Source: Zarea fungicola
Lineage: Eukaryota > Ascomycota > Sordariomycetes > Hypocreales > Cordycipitaceae
NCBI GenBank assembly: GCA_900169235.1
Contig: FWCC01000142.1
Coordinates: 40,670 to 104,669, forward strand
Length of the DNA: 64,000 nucleotides
Direction: 5' to 3'
The notes under the pieces were generated by a model. The model was not told the origin of the DNA. It saw only the letters and a program-made list of their open reading frames with translations, and made no database searches. Shown here piece after piece: positions 45,147 through 57,233 of this stretch. Numbering within the stretch: the stretch's first letter is position 1; every line of letters starts with the position of its first letter. The position numbers were made by a program, and so were the translations under genes.

Positions 45147-46542
45147 ATGGCAGAACTCAGTGCAGGCCAGCTCCGGGCTGCTAGTATCCTTGCGAGAGCC
45201 TGCTCAGCCTTGTCGCTGCTTGGTTCTGTCTTCGTCATTACTACATTCTGCATGTCCCGCGCTTTTCACCAAAAGCCCATCAACAGACTCGTCTTCTATG
45301 CTTGTTTTGGCAACATCATGATCAATGTTGGCACTCTCATGTCTCGCGATTACCTTGACAACATTCACTCTCCTGGGTGTCAGCTTCAGGGATTTTTGAT
45401 GCAGATGTATGACCTCCGCCACCCATCTTTATTGTTACTTAGCCCTTTTGGAAGTCATCGCTGACGAACAATGAAAGGTTCCTATCTGCTGACGCTTACT
45501 GGGCACTGGCCATGGCTGTCAATGTCTACTTGACTTTTTACCGCAAATTTGACGCTGTTTCGCTGCGCAGAATGGAGATTCCATACATCTTCCTCTGCTA
45601 TGGTATACCCATGATTTCATCTTTGGTCTTTCTTTTTGTTAAAAACTCGCACGGAACCAAAGTCTACGGCAGTGCTCTCCTCTGGTGCTGGATATCAAAA
45701 GAGTGGCAGGTTATGCGAATTGCGACTGTTTATGGGCCAATTTGGTAAGCGCAACATGACCTCGTACTCCATGGACCGTCGCCATTTTGACAATAACACC
45801 TAGGTTTGTCATCCTTGTCATCTTCTCCATTTACATTTCCGTTGGAATCACCATCTACAAGAAACGCAAGCTGCTCCAAAATTTCCACTCCAGCCAGGAC
45901 CCGGTGTCCGTGAGCAATGAATTAACGCTCCCCATTCAAACCACAGAGGTCAGAATCTCGAGCAAGCCTGCCTCAACCGCCCATAACGGTCTGCAACTCG
46001 AGCCTCTTGGTACCCATACGACGTCTATTAGCGCCATGCAAACTCGCCGTCGTCACCATGAACTAAACAAGGCTGCTTGGTCCTATGCCAAGTGTGCTAT
46101 GCTCTTCTTCACGGCGATTCTCATCACATGGATTCCCTCGAGTGCTAATCGCCTCTACTCGGTCATCCATGATGGCGAAATCAGTGTTCCGCTCACTTTC
46201 ATGAGCGCTTTCGTCATTCCCCTGCAAGGTTTCTGGAACGGCTGCATTTACGCCCTCACGTCCTGGGCCGCGTGCAAGAACTTCTGGAATGACTTGCGAA
46301 ACAGCCGCAAGCCCACCGTTATTGAGCCGATAAGCGGACCGCCAAAGTCAACATCCTCGCATGCTAGCCAGTCACGGCAATATTCTTCGTCGGCGGGAGT
46401 GGGCGCCAATGCTCGCCGGTTTGATCAGAGCTTTCAAAGCTCTTCCCACTCTGGGAGGTTCTCCAAACCTTTTGATACGGAGAGCGCCAAGGAGCTGTCG
46501 CCTAGTCGTTCAACCTCTGCCGACGGCCGCGAACCATTTTGA
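45147..46542 (+). CDS. G-protein-coupled receptor, cAMP-receptor-like (fungal class V type)
   Basis: Three exons (45147-45406, 45478-45744, 45804-46542) join to 421 aa. Seven hydrophobic segments are seen; the first four lie before residue 180 (SLLGSVFVITTFCM; FYACFGNIMINVGTLM; FLSADAYWALAMAVNVYLTF; IPYIFLCYGIPMISSLVFLF). A conserved ALLWCWI element precedes TM5, the third cytoplasmic loop is long and polar, and TM6-TM7 follow (AMLFFTAILITWIPSSANRL; ...GFWNGCIYALTSW). The NRLYS and WNGCIY elements are typical of the Dictyostelium cAR-like group. The 80-residue C-terminal tail is Ser-rich and could be phosphorylated. A plasma-membrane sensor is likely; the ligand is unknown. The start is the first in-frame ATG. 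Confidence 0.9.
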
Positions 46543-48836
46543 TACCCTGCTTTTGTTCATTTTTACTCGGCGTTACTTTTTTATTAATTAGTACCAAGTG
46601 AAGTGCCTTTGCACTTTTTCTCAGATGTTTCAGTACCTTTTGACTTTGTGACATGCTGTGAGCTAAAACGATTAAGGAGGAAATAAAATAATCACACCAA
46701 CAACAGCAAGCACTATTTGACGCCTTCTGCAACTAGACAGGACGAGGGCCCTGACTCGTATAGCCTAGGAGTAGCCGAGCTGGACAGGACATGGGTGACG
46801 GCGTCAGAAACTTTGGTATGTTGTAAAGGTACTCCGTAGAGTTCCAGTTTCAAAATCCAGTGAACCTTACGGATCATCCGGGGCTGAGACGGAAGGTAAG
46901 ACAAAGTTTAAGCATACAAAATAGTTCCTTTTGATGCAGGACACATAGTCCCAGTCACCAGGTAATCAACCAATCGCCTGCCTGACACCAGGCATCTTAA
47001 TCTTTTGACATATTTACTAGGTACCACAGGTCACTCCACAGTGGCGGCGCCTCGTCCGAACAAGGTAGTTAACAAGTATTGGGTCCTGTAAATGGCAGAC
47101 CTAGTAATGCCACGCTCCTTTTCAGTCTCGCCATGATTGCCTTTTCAGTCTCCGCCAGCTCAAAGCAATCGACACGCGACACAACTCAATCAATACAGGC
47201 TGAGCGCACGAAGCACCTAGAGAAAGACTTGTAACTTGATTTGGGTTTGTGAAAGCAGCGCACTAATGTTGTAGTCACTGTATATGTAATTGTAAAAACT
47301 CTCTGCGCTCCGTGTCTTTAATTCAATTTTTATCCCAGAAGCGACATGAAAGGCCATCAACTTCTGGATAAGATGTGCACCATCAAGATATTCGAGAAGA
47401 GAGGGGACTTGAGACGTGGTGTGTACACAGCCTCCCCTACTGCGGCGGAAGGTCTGGTTTTGGGTTGGCTTCTAGACCGGCAATAAATCTGAGGGGCGTA
47501 TCCCTTGATTAAAAAAAAAGGAAAACTAGTTTCGTTACATTTCTTATAGGCAGCCAGCCGCGGCAGGCCAAATACTTTCTCTTTTGTTGCCAAGAGTTCG
47601 TGATACAGTACGCCACCGGGTTTTAACCTCTTGGGGGGAGGTGCTTCCTATATGTGGTACCTTTATTAATCATACGTTAATCATACGTTAATCTGTACTC
47701 GGTGGATATTCTTTTTGTTTTAATATTTGAGTGCAATTAAATCCGACCTGAATTATTGTCTTTTATGGTTGAAAGCTATTGGTGGCATGAGGTACATTGA
47801 AGTCACGAAAAGTTCGCCAGCAGCACTGATTCCGAAACCAGCAGTCGGTCCTCTGCCAGTAAGTGGTGATTTTTCGTGTGATTTGGAGCAATCTTCCACA
47901 TTTGAAAGTCTTGTGCGAACACTACATTCATAAACTTGAGAAGAACTGTAAACTAGACAGATGCTTGCGTTGGCCGTTTAGTATCTAAGCTTCTCGGTGC
48001 TACGACATGGCCCCTTGGGCAGTTTCTTGAATCCTTCTAATTATTAAAGAATGGCGTTCTTGTACGCACAACTATGTTGGTTTAATTTAGTTTTGGGATA
48101 ATTATGTGCCACTAGATTGCGGGGTAACTGCCGGCCTCCCAACCTCCCTGCTAATTGCCGCCGTATCCTTGACGGTGTCGGTGACACTGAATTCGGAGAT
48201 GCTGACACGAGTCCCCGATACTTGTGCGAAGCCTCGTCCCGTTACAGTCTAGCTCACAATCCCCACTCAACGTGTCAACAATATGAACTCCGATATGGAA
48301 AATAAGGTGGCGCGCGGCGCGCAGCGCCCATTTTCGACTGACCCGGCAGTTGATTGTTGCACTTCTCGGTGTGGCCTATTGTCACACCCTGTTTCCAAGG
48401 GTAAAGCAACATGCGTGCGCTATTGGAAAGAGACTTCCCGCTACCATCCAGTGCGAATAAAGCTTAGGCTATATGATGATTATTCTGAACAACGTGGTGA
48501 TGTTTTTACTAGTTGAAACCCATACAAGTTCATATATACCGCTGAATAATTTAATTCTCTGCTTGGTAGGCAACAATAGTTGCACTACAGAGAAGATACA
48601 GCACAAATAATGTGACTTCTTGCAAAGTGCTAGTTCTGCCAGGTACAAGAACTGGGCCGCCTGCAGATTTACAAAGGCACCCAGGCACGAGGGTAAATAA
48701 ATATCATGCAGCGTTACAGTGACTGAAAATAAGAACTTTCAGTGTCTGCAAATATAGAACGGAGCAAATCCATTCAGATTATGGGACACATCATGTGTCA
48801 TTGCTGTTGGCTTACTCATCGGCCAACTTCTGAGGC
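46543..48836. other. Gene-poor stretch
   Basis: About 2.3 kb between the GPCR gene and the 3' end of the CFA synthase gene. Scattered short frames show no motif or splice structure. TCATACGTTAA occurs twice in tandem near 47670-47690. Confidence 0.4.
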
Positions 48837-50452
48837 TCAGGCGGAGTAAACTACCTCCCCTTCAATAACTTCTTCCGGGGTCCTAACCGCCGAGATAATG
48901 TAGTCGCCAATGATACGCGCACGAAATCCTGCTTCGCAATAGAAAAAGTAATACTGTAGGTACAACGCCACGTTAGTCACGGGCAGCTGGCTTCAGATGT
49001 AGCTACACCTTCCTAGCATGTACTTACCAGCCATCTTCGCCGGTATGCCTCAATGACTTCTTCGTCGGCATCTGGATTCTTCGATATATAATTCGACTTT
49101 ATTGTATCCCAGTTGTGCAAAAAGTTTTCACGCCAGCACTGCAGTGTTTTGATATAATGTGGTCCGATGCTCTGGACCGTCTCCACCTCGAGAGTTCCTT
49201 GCGAGCCAACGTCGATTGATGACAGTAATTGACTGACGGTAGGTAGGTAGCCTCCAGGGAATACGTAGCGGTCGATAAAGGTATCGACACCAGGTGAGTT
49301 GTTGCGAATCTATTGAGAGTCAGCGGCGCTCTTGAGGCGTCTTGTGCAAGGCATCTAATTTCAAGGCTGCAAATCACCGTCACAAGACATAAAGTATCAC
49401 CTACCGGTTTAATAAAGGTGATTCCTTGTATAACCATTACACCACCCTTGTCTTTTAATAGACTGGATATGGATGCAAAATAGTCGTTCATAAACTTGTC
49501 GCCAACGTGCTCAAGCATCTCGACCGAAATGACACGGTCGAAACCACCCTCTGGCCGGGGGATCTGGCGATAGTCACATAGCAGAATTGTTATCTTGTCT
49601 TCCAACCCGGCTTCCCTAATGCGCTCCTGGGCAAGCTCCCTCTGCTCGGCGGAGAGTGTCACGCCAGTAACTTGGCAGCCTGTTTTCTTGACCGCTTCGA
49701 TGGCGAGATGGCCCCATCCACATCCAATATCCAGCACATGATCGGTTGACGAGATGCGAGCCTTGCCAAGTAGAGTTTGTATCTTTCGCTCCTGTGCCGC
49801 TTCCAAAGACTCGTGTTTATCCTGAGACCATATTGCGGAGGAGTAGTTCATATCGGCAGAGAGAAAAGATGAAAAAAGTACGTTCGAGGTGTCGTAGTGA
49901 AAGGATGCATTCATTTTCGCGTGCGTTAGGTCGTTGGTCGGCTGGAAGACTAGGCGCATAACCTGTGGGATGGCTCGGTGCAAGATAGATCCTGTCGAGA
50001 ATCCCAGTCTCCCTCTGTTCGCAATGTAGAGCTGACCAAGGCGAATTGCCGCGTCAGTACTTTTCCACGACATAAAATCCGTACTGATAGGTACTCACGG
50101 CAAAAAGACCGGCGAGGTTGCCACAGTCTAGCTCTTGAAACATGAAAGCTTCCGCGAATCCCTTTGAAGTGATGCCTGTTTTAGTGCTTGGTTCGCTCCA
50201 ATGCTAGCGCCAGTGCCTGAATAGACAACCTACCACGTCAAATCCTTGGCATATCCTGACCCATGCGTTTGGGTTTTTAAAAACAATCGACACCTCGCGG
50301 CTCGACTCGTCATTCTCGTCCTGCTCGCCAAGAATTTCCGGCTCACCACCGTCTCGATACTTGGAGATAATCACTATGCGACCATGCTGAATGCGACGGA
50401 GCGCGGCGAGAACCGCTGCTCTTGCATATGATTGAAACCAAGTTTCACTCAT
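48837..50452 (-). CDS. Cyclopropane-fatty-acyl-phospholipid synthase
   Basis: Five exons (50452-50234, 50161-50099, 50031-49405, 49309-49028, 48953-48837) join in phase to 435 aa. The N-terminal part is the usual lipid-binding domain (FKNPNAWVRICQGFDV; GFAEAFMFQELDCGNLAGLF in the 63-bp exon). The methyltransferase part has MNYSSAIW at 155-162, the S-adenosylmethionine motif DIGCGWG at 195-201, VISVEMLEHVGDKF, and FIDRYVFPGGYLPTVSQLL. The end, YYFFYCEAGFRARIIGDYII, is family-typical. The enzyme adds a methylene from S-adenosylmethionine across a cis double bond of phospholipid acyl chains at the membrane. It lies next to a TLC-domain gene on the same strand and near other lipid genes. Sphingolipid C9-methyltransferases are related but usually longer and membrane-anchored. 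Confidence 0.93.
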
Positions 50453-51549
50453 GGTAAAATATTTGAGTTGGAAAATGTCGCTGTGCGGAGTGAAGAACCG
50501 TGCAAGCAAGCTTATGTAGCTCAGAAGCAGTCTGGCCACTCGCGAAAATTCCGGTCAATCAACGATAACCAGCAAGTCCACTTGGATAAGAAATAACCCC
50601 GAGCAGCTGCATTATTATATTTTTCTAAGCTTAGGTGAGATTGGTCACAAATTCAGCTAAATTTAGGAAGCCAAGCTATCTATAAAAGCAACTTAGTTGA
50701 CAAAACCAGTCACATCTCCCGACGGTTCCGAATAGCGTACGCCACAGGCCGTCGGGCTATTCCCACTATCCGGAGGCAACGGCCCGTATTGGCAGCATGG
50801 CCTATTCTCTGTATGATGTAACTGGCAGGAGTGAGAGAACCAAATATTGCTCTTCATCCGACCATCAAGAATGAAGGCGCTGCTGTCGGCCCAGTGTTAT
50901 GAACGAGATTGGCTCACGGCTAGGAGGATCTTCAAGGGCCACCGTTACCCGTCATAACCGTTCTCAGCCGTGTTCCTGAGAAATCCACAATGCCACTTCC
51001 GTCGCCACAGCCGGTCAAAAAATAAGCATACCTGTGTAAATGACGAAAACTTCCCTGGATCAGAATAATTTCCATGAGTGACGCAGTTATTACAAACTTC
51101 TTTTTCTTGCCCTCTTATTAAATCATAGTATATATCTATATTTAGTGGCTACTCTCGTTTCTAGATTACTGTACAGGTCTGGCTGCTAGAGTCCCGTACT
51201 CAGCTATCGTTGTGTCGTACCCTAGAGCCACTCCTCCTTTGTAACGAAGTTACAAGTTATAAGCTATAGTTGTCTGTCTAATTGATGCTCGAATAGTATC
51301 AATGCCAATCTTTTGCTAGTTGGCGTAGCAGTTATAGACAGTTGTTGCATCCTTGCCAATACGCCAAACTTTCAAGCTTGAATTTTATTCTTTTTTTTTT
51401 TCAAGGCAGATGCAGCTATAAGCGAGGCGAGATTCCAATTCTTTCCAACCCAGTACCTTCTGTGTCTCTTGAATGGGAGCTCAGCAGCTTGGCGTTGGAC
51501 AACAAATTATTATCACTTCCTATCAGCCAATTCTTGCGCCGCAACTTCG
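50453..51549. other. Intergenic stretch
   Basis: About 1.1 kb upstream of the CFA synthase and downstream of the TLC gene. It should contain the CFA synthase promoter. No coding sequence recognised; part of it (51100-51320) is AT-rich. Confidence 0.45.
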
Positions 51550-52518
51550 TTAATCAGCCTTCTTCGTTTCCTTTCTATACTTGGCAGTGACTTTCTTCAA
51601 AGCTCTAGTAACAATTAAATAGAACCACAGATAGTTCAGGCTCTGGAGTATTGAGGAAGACACGACAGTGATGATAAAGAGCCAATTTCTCACAGGCCCC
51701 GGTCGTAAATTATCCGCCTCAAGCCTTTTGTAGGCTGCAAATTCATGGGCACCCAAATGCTCTAATGTCATTGGCGCCTCTCTCAGGTGGAAAAGATCGA
51801 CACAAACCGAAATTGATGCATATGTGCCCCCGATGATGCGAATGAAGAAGAAGAGGATGATCCAGACAGATGCATTCGCAATTGCGACTGGCGCTACTGG
51901 CTTGCCCAGCTGATTTAGGAAGTGGTAGATATTAAGGCAAGGGTTCGTCATCTCATAGGCAAGAAACCACACAGTGTAGTAGTTTATAAACGGGTACTAG
52001 AGGCAGTGAGCTATGCGTGTTGACGGTCAGCATTTAATAAGACATACATAAGCTCCTCCAATGTAAAATAGTCCTATGGTTGCGTGCATCATCATCTGCA
52101 TCCCGTGCTTCTCGTATTCGAGCACAGTCAAGGCAAAATGAAATAGAAAGTACCCCATTGCGATATCAAGTATCTGCACTTCCAGGTCATAACTCTGCCA
52201 GACTCGCTCCATCAAGCCTGGAGGGTTCGTTGACGCGCGCTGCAGAAAAATGCTGTAAAGACAAGCCGGGCCAATGACCAGGCTCTGAGCGAGTGAGACC
52301 ATTCGGCGGTTCCAGTTGGCCTTGTCATCTTCTGTAAAGCGGCTCCATTGCTTGGGCATGAAGAATTGAGCAAGGCGCCCCGCTAGAACCATGTAGATGA
52401 ACAGGAAGCATGCCAGGCTGAGCAGGATCCGGTCAACATGTGGCGGCAAGACGCGCAGGTTCAGAAACGCGGCCAAGCCTTGTACCGGCCGAGAGTCAGC
52501 AAGCCAAGTAGTGTCCAT
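51550..52518 (-). CDS. TLC (TRAM-LAG1-CLN8) domain membrane protein
   Basis: Two exons (52518-52048 and 51996-51550) around a 51-bp intron encode 305 aa. At least six hydrophobic segments are visible, including VDRILLSLACFLFIYMVLAG, ILDIAMGYFLFHFALTVLEY, MMMHATIGLFYIGGAY and NWLFIITVVSSSILQSLNYL. The order and the central YFLFHFAL...MMMHATIG motif fit the TLC domain found in ceramide synthases and in TMEM56/CLN8-like proteins. The Lag1 double-His motif is not intact, so ceramide synthase activity is unlikely; a lipid transport or sensing role fits better. The C terminus is lysine-rich (KKVTAKYRKETKKAD), compatible with ER retention. It is divergent from the PGS1-like gene. Confidence 0.82.
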
Positions 52519-53508
52519 GGTAGTAATCCGGTTGCTCTGAGTTGTGTCCCTTGCCGTGAATTTGTTCCAGTGACTGGAAGAGGCGCGTGTCTTAAATTGC
52601 TATGGCTGCTTCATAACGCACAATGGCGCATGTGAAGTTGGCTTGGTCATTCTGCAGGCTGACTGGTCAAATCTTCAACCGGAAACTCAGACGCGAATGC
52701 GGACTAAGCCGCCGATTGATGCTATTTTAAAATCAAGAGGATGTTGATTAATTAAATTATGTCCGGAAAGAGCTATGGCTGCCGCCGTAGCTTGAAGCCA
52801 CTCAGCCATGCAGTCGCTCCGCCTAATTTCTCACCTTATTTACGGCTGTTTGAACTAGGGCGAGGCCGCTGTGGAACTTAGGGACGTGGGGAAGTCTACG
52901 CAAGTACATGCCTTTGACAAATAAATCACTGAAGCCTTCTGGTTCCCGCGCAAGCTGGTGGGCAGGAATCTGCACTTAGTTTCACTGATTTCCGTTAGGT
53001 ATGCTAATAATTTATTGCAACTGTAGCATATACTAAGCGCATGATCTTAGTACCATGGTTCTATAGGTGCTGCAGGTGATTTCAGAAAAGCTATTTGAAC
53101 CAACAAGATCCCTGCCACTAACGATCGCCACGGGCGCGTGCTGATGCAAGTGATTACGCCAAGGTGCCAGGTCCGTTGGTTCAGTCGTTGAAAGACATTG
53201 AATCTGGGTTTATGAACCCTAGCAGCCGTTAAGTATCATTCGGTACCCGTTGCTTCCGTGGCGTTAGACATGCCAGGAACGGAAGCTCGTTTTTAATGTA
53301 TTTAGCCCCAAGCTAAATTCTCACCACGTTCACGTAATCGGTTGTAGATGTTGGTATGAAAAGTAAACGAGAAAAGAATTCTAATTTTACTCAATATACT
53401 GCCTTTTTTGGGTTGAAACCTGGTGTGGTAGTATTAATTCAAGATATTTTAGTGTGAGTCCAACCCGTGGCTTCGAACGACATACCGTCATTCTAGTCAC
53501 ATACCATC
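52519..53508. promoter_or_regulatory. Divergent promoter region, TLC gene and PGS1-like gene
   Basis: A 990-bp interval between two lipid-related genes read outward. No coding stretch is visible. Shared regulation is possible but no paired motif was identified. A TAAATTAT-type AT-rich block occurs at about 52740-52760. Confidence 0.4.
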
Positions 53509-55266
53509 ATGTTAGCCAGCAATACTGTCCTACAGGACTTCAATAACAGTCTCCCTAGTTTTCGAATTCCTTCATCGCACATTGAGATTCTTGATACTCC
53601 ATCCAAGTTCCACGATTACCTAATATCCGGCATTCTCAACGCCAGACGCCGTATTTTTCTCTCAAGTCTCTATATCGGAGGTGATGCAGATGCCGTTGTA
53701 CGAAGACTGCGCCGCGACATCCTTATGGCACTAACAATCATTTCTGCAGCGAACAGCAATTCGTGAATCCCTTCTACGCAACCCTGATTTAACTGTTTTG
53801 GTACTGCTGGATAAACTTCGAAGTACACGCCCAGAAGCGGGTCACCCATGTCTCACGTCCCTGCTTGCCTGCTTGGTTCAGGAGTTTGGGTCTAAACGTG
53901 TCGAGATCAGGCTCTATAATACCCCTAGACTAGGAAAACTATGGCAACGCATTATTCCGAGACGCTTGGACGAAGGGTTCGGGCTTCAGCATATCAAACT
54001 TTACGGATTCGATGAACGGGTCATGGTCACTGGGTAAGTTATCGCCACATGATAGGAAAAGTCAAAAAGTTGAGAAATTAATACATCATATATAGAGCCA
54101 ACTTGGCGGGAGAATACTTTACAAACAGACAAGATCGCTACTATGTCTTTTCATCAAAATCCCTCACACAGTATTTTGATACTCTTTGCTCTACGCTAGC
54201 CAAGTTTTGCTACCAAGTCTTGCCAGCAACTATACAGAACGCGTCTAGTAGCAGTGACAAGAAATTTATGCTCAACTGGCCAAAAGATAATCATCTGCCA
54301 CAGCCATTGGAAGAAACGCCAAAGGAAGAACTGGAGAAGGTATCTCGGCGCATATTCTGTCCCATTCTATGGAAGAATTATGAAAAGTTTCCACCTCAGC
54401 CAATACTACGAGAGACACGCATTTCCGGCACAGCAAAGGCGCTGTCAGCCCAAGACCATTTTTCACCTGTGAGGGATAGCATGTCTTCTGACGAAACAAT
54501 CGTCTACCCTCTCTCGCAACTATCACCAATCATGGGCGAAGAGGAGAGATGGCCAATATCGGATTCAGTTCCCTCGTCCCAAAAGTGGGCTCTGCTGCGA
54601 CTGCTTCTACTACTGCCGCGGTGCAGTTCTTGGACATTGACGACCCCATACTTCAAGCCTCCAGCGTGGTTGAGGGATATTCTTACACGACAGTCTCAGC
54701 GGCCCAACCCGACTCCGCCAAACACCAGTCACACATCAACGTGCAATGGGTCAATAATCACAGCCTCTGCTGAGGCTATGAGTTTCTACGGCGCCAAAGG
54801 AATAGCAGGGTATATCCCGCGAGCTTTTGGGCGGGAACTGGAAATGTTTTCTCATGGCCTGAAAGACAGTAAAGACAGCGTAGGCGGAAAATCGATAAGC
54901 TTACTGGAATGGCAAGCAAGGACCGTATCTTGGGAGCCACGATGGACATTTCATGGCAAGGGGTGGTGGTTGAATAATGTCGATGCAGGCGACTCTACAT
55001 GCAAGCGGGATGTAGAAAGCACAGCCTCAATGACATTGGTTGGATCGTCCAACTATGGTGAGCGTTCCTTCAAGCATGATCTTGAAGTGGATGTCCTCAT
55101 TGTCACGACGGACAAGGATCTGAAGAGTCGACTGCAAGCCGAGGAGCAAAACATGTTGAGCCGGGGAAAGCGTCGAGATGAGATGCCATCAACTTTAGGC
55201 TGGCTTGAGACGGCTGTGATAGTTCTCCTGATGTGGATCATAAACCTGTTGGGCTTGAGTATATAG
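53509..55266 (+). CDS. PGS1-like CDP-diacylglycerol-glycerol-3-phosphate 3-phosphatidyltransferase with C-terminal membrane anchor
   Basis: Three exons (53509-53697, 53750-54033, 54096-55266) join to 547 aa. Two phospholipase-D-type HxK motifs are present: His144-x-Lys146-x4-Asp151 in LQHIKLYGFDE, and His444-x-Lys446 in TFHGKGWW. Other PGS1 landmarks are NARRRIFLSSLYIGG, ANLAGEYFTNRQDRYYVFSS and TLVGSSNYGERSFKHDLEVD. The enzyme would make phosphatidylglycerophosphate from CDP-diacylglycerol, the committed step to phosphatidylglycerol and cardiolipin. Two things are odd: no mitochondrial presequence is seen at the chosen start, and the protein ends in a hydrophobic helix (WLETAVIVLLMWIINLLGLS), which standard PGS1 lacks. 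It is likely a paralogue placed on another membrane. Confidence 0.85.
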
Positions 55267-55433
55267 ATGTAAACTAGGACAGCTGAAAGCTTTTGCGTTG
55301 GAAAGTTAGAATCACAGTACTGCCTGCGTAAAATTTGATCCATTTAAGAATTTCTATTCATTTAATTGCGACTCCAAGTAAAATCGTACTTGATGTAATT
55401 ATTTCGTGCCACCATGGAGCCAGAATCTCATGC

Positions 55434-56495
55434 CTATTGTTCGGAGATTCTCCCCTGCTCCCAGGCATGCTCAAACATGGCGACCAGGAATCGGCAGGCA
55501 TTGATCGCCGCCATTGCCGACGCAACGTGCCAAATACTATGGCTGCATCCGATAAAGTCAAACTTTCCAGGCCATCTCCTTTCCGGAAACTTGCTCCCGT
55601 AAATGAGTGACCCAATCAACATTGGTAGAATGGCCTGTCCTGCCAGCTTGTAGATTTTCGAGGTATTCTCCCAGCCGTTGACAAAATTGGCATGGATGAG
55701 TGGGATGATGATGCCCTGAATGCCGAGACACATGAAGAAGATTACACGGCTTGCAGCTCTCGAAAGAGGCCACGACACTGGTAGCGGCAGTGTCAACGGG
55801 GCCACTGCGGCGGGCCGGAAGAGGTTCGTCCACGGGAGCATCATGCCCGTGATGCCCCAGAGCATTTGGGAAAAGAAATACCTTGCACGCAAGGTTGGCT
55901 GCATGTAGAGGGACAAGTGCGTGGTGAGAACGCTGAAAGACGTCATCATGATCGATATGGACATGATGTCGACAGACACAAACGCCGCCATGAGTCGAAT
56001 CCTGGAGTTGCACCGGAATGTATGCCAGGCTGTACTGAACAAGAGGGTCGCCAACGTGGCCACCATAAACCCGCCCGCTACAACAGCGTCTGAACGCTTC
56101 CCCAAACCGCCATCCTGAAAAGTTTGGACAATTGGGGTTGAGTAAATGTACCAGGAAATAATACAGGCGGGAAACAAATGTGTCCATATGTTGACTAATT
56201 CGTTGGACAGGCAAAAGATTGAGAGAAGTGTCGAAAATGTCGAGGATGTGAACCGGTAGCCATTGTGGATAAATGGATTTGTCCTCCACAGTACAGGAAT
56301 CTCATCATACGAAATTAGGTTTTTCTTCTTGGAGAGTCGTAGAGCGCGGGCTACTGAGGCGTGGAATTGTGCGCTGTTGATGTCGTATCTTGTTTCAGTG
56401 GTTTTCTGTCCGCTGCTAGATGCTGAAGCCCGCATTTCTGCCTTCATTCTATGAGAGGGCCTTTGACGGCGATGGATTTGTTCCCTGGTGCCCAT
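55434..56495 (-). CDS. PAQR/ADIPOR family receptor (haemolysin III-like, yeast IZH type)
   Basis: An intronless frame of 353 aa. About 75 polar residues precede the first helix. Family motifs are in order: SNELVNIWTHLFPA, FSTAWHTF, then the Asp-containing VSVDIMSISIMM segment, and near the C terminus DFIGCSHSIWHVASAMAA. The His residues of AWH and SHSIWH are the expected zinc ligands. Seven helices can be placed. Fungal members affect sterol, zinc and lipid homeostasis and may act as ceramidase-like or progestin/adiponectin-type receptors. It ends 170 bp from the PGS1-like stop (convergent), adding to the lipid-related neighbourhood. Confidence 0.9.
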   Translation of the reverse strand: MGTREQIHRRQRPSHRMKAEMRASASSSGQKTTETRYDINSAQFHASVARALRLSKKKNLISYDEIPVLWRTNPFIHNGYRFTSSTFSTLLSIFCLSNELVNIWTHLFPACIISWYIYSTPIVQTFQDGGLGKRSDAVVAGGFMVATLATLLFSTAWHTFRCNSRIRLMAAFVSVDIMSISIMMTSFSVLTTHLSLYMQPTLRARYFFSQMLWGITGMMLPWTNLFRPAAVAPLTLPLPVSWPLSRAASRVIFFMCLGIQGIIIPLIHANFVNGWENTSKIYKLAGQAILPMLIGSLIYGSKFPERRWPGKFDFIGCSHSIWHVASAMAAINACRFLVAMFEHAWEQGRISEQ

Positions 56496-57233
56496 CTCGC
56501 TGCTTTGGCATGAGACTTCTGAGCCAGTTAGTCAGGACTTTGTGTGGAATCGTATTATTTCGATCTAATAAAGCCAAGGCTTGCTAGCTGGCTATGCATA
56601 ACGAACCTAGAACTTGGCTTGTATCAGTCTGTCGCTGCGGTAGACTATTAATAGCAGGGCTGATTACGAAGCTGTTGGCTGACTGGCGTCGGGCTAGCTG
56701 GGGAATATCGCCGACGGCGCCACCGGCCTCGATTATTATTTCGCAAAAGGCTCGAATCTACACAAGGCGGCGCGTTATAGATTACCGTTCCTGGCCGATT
56801 ATTAATTCCACAGCGCATCCACAGCGGAGAATGCCAGGTTGAGTTTAGACTCAATTTCCAACGGCAACATTTGTGCCGGGCACTAGGCGTCGTGAAGCAA
56901 GGACATCATTGTTCTCCACATAATGACGGACGGGAGAAGAAAAATAAAAAGTTGAGAAAATGATATAGCAATTCCAAATATAAACTTGAGCGTGATCTAG
57001 TCCAGATCGAGGTATTTGCGCCGCGCGTCGCGGCTCACCAGGCCAGGACGAGGGACGTTTGGACCACTTACACAAAGTCTGTACCAACTGTACACTTGGC
57101 CAAACATCGTTACTACATGCTGAATATTGTCCGTATAGCTCTCAAGTTGCGCTACCAAGTACTCACATACATTTTGGCGTTTCACATGTTGATGTGAAAA
57201 TAACACTCAAATTACTTGGACGGCCCCTAAATC
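56496..57233. promoter_or_regulatory. Divergent promoter region, PAQR gene and DHA2 gene
   Basis: A 738-bp interval between outward-reading genes. No coding sequence or clear TATA box was recognised. Confidence 0.4.

Noticed and set aside
53461..53500. tRNA-like GTTCGAAGCC on the minus strand
   Set aside because: It resembles a B box, but no A box, cloverleaf or acceptor stem pairs with it.
55558..56289. 243-codon minus-strand frame in another phase of the PAQR gene
   Set aside because: The PAQR frame has all receptor motifs; this one is His/Arg-rich shadow sequence.
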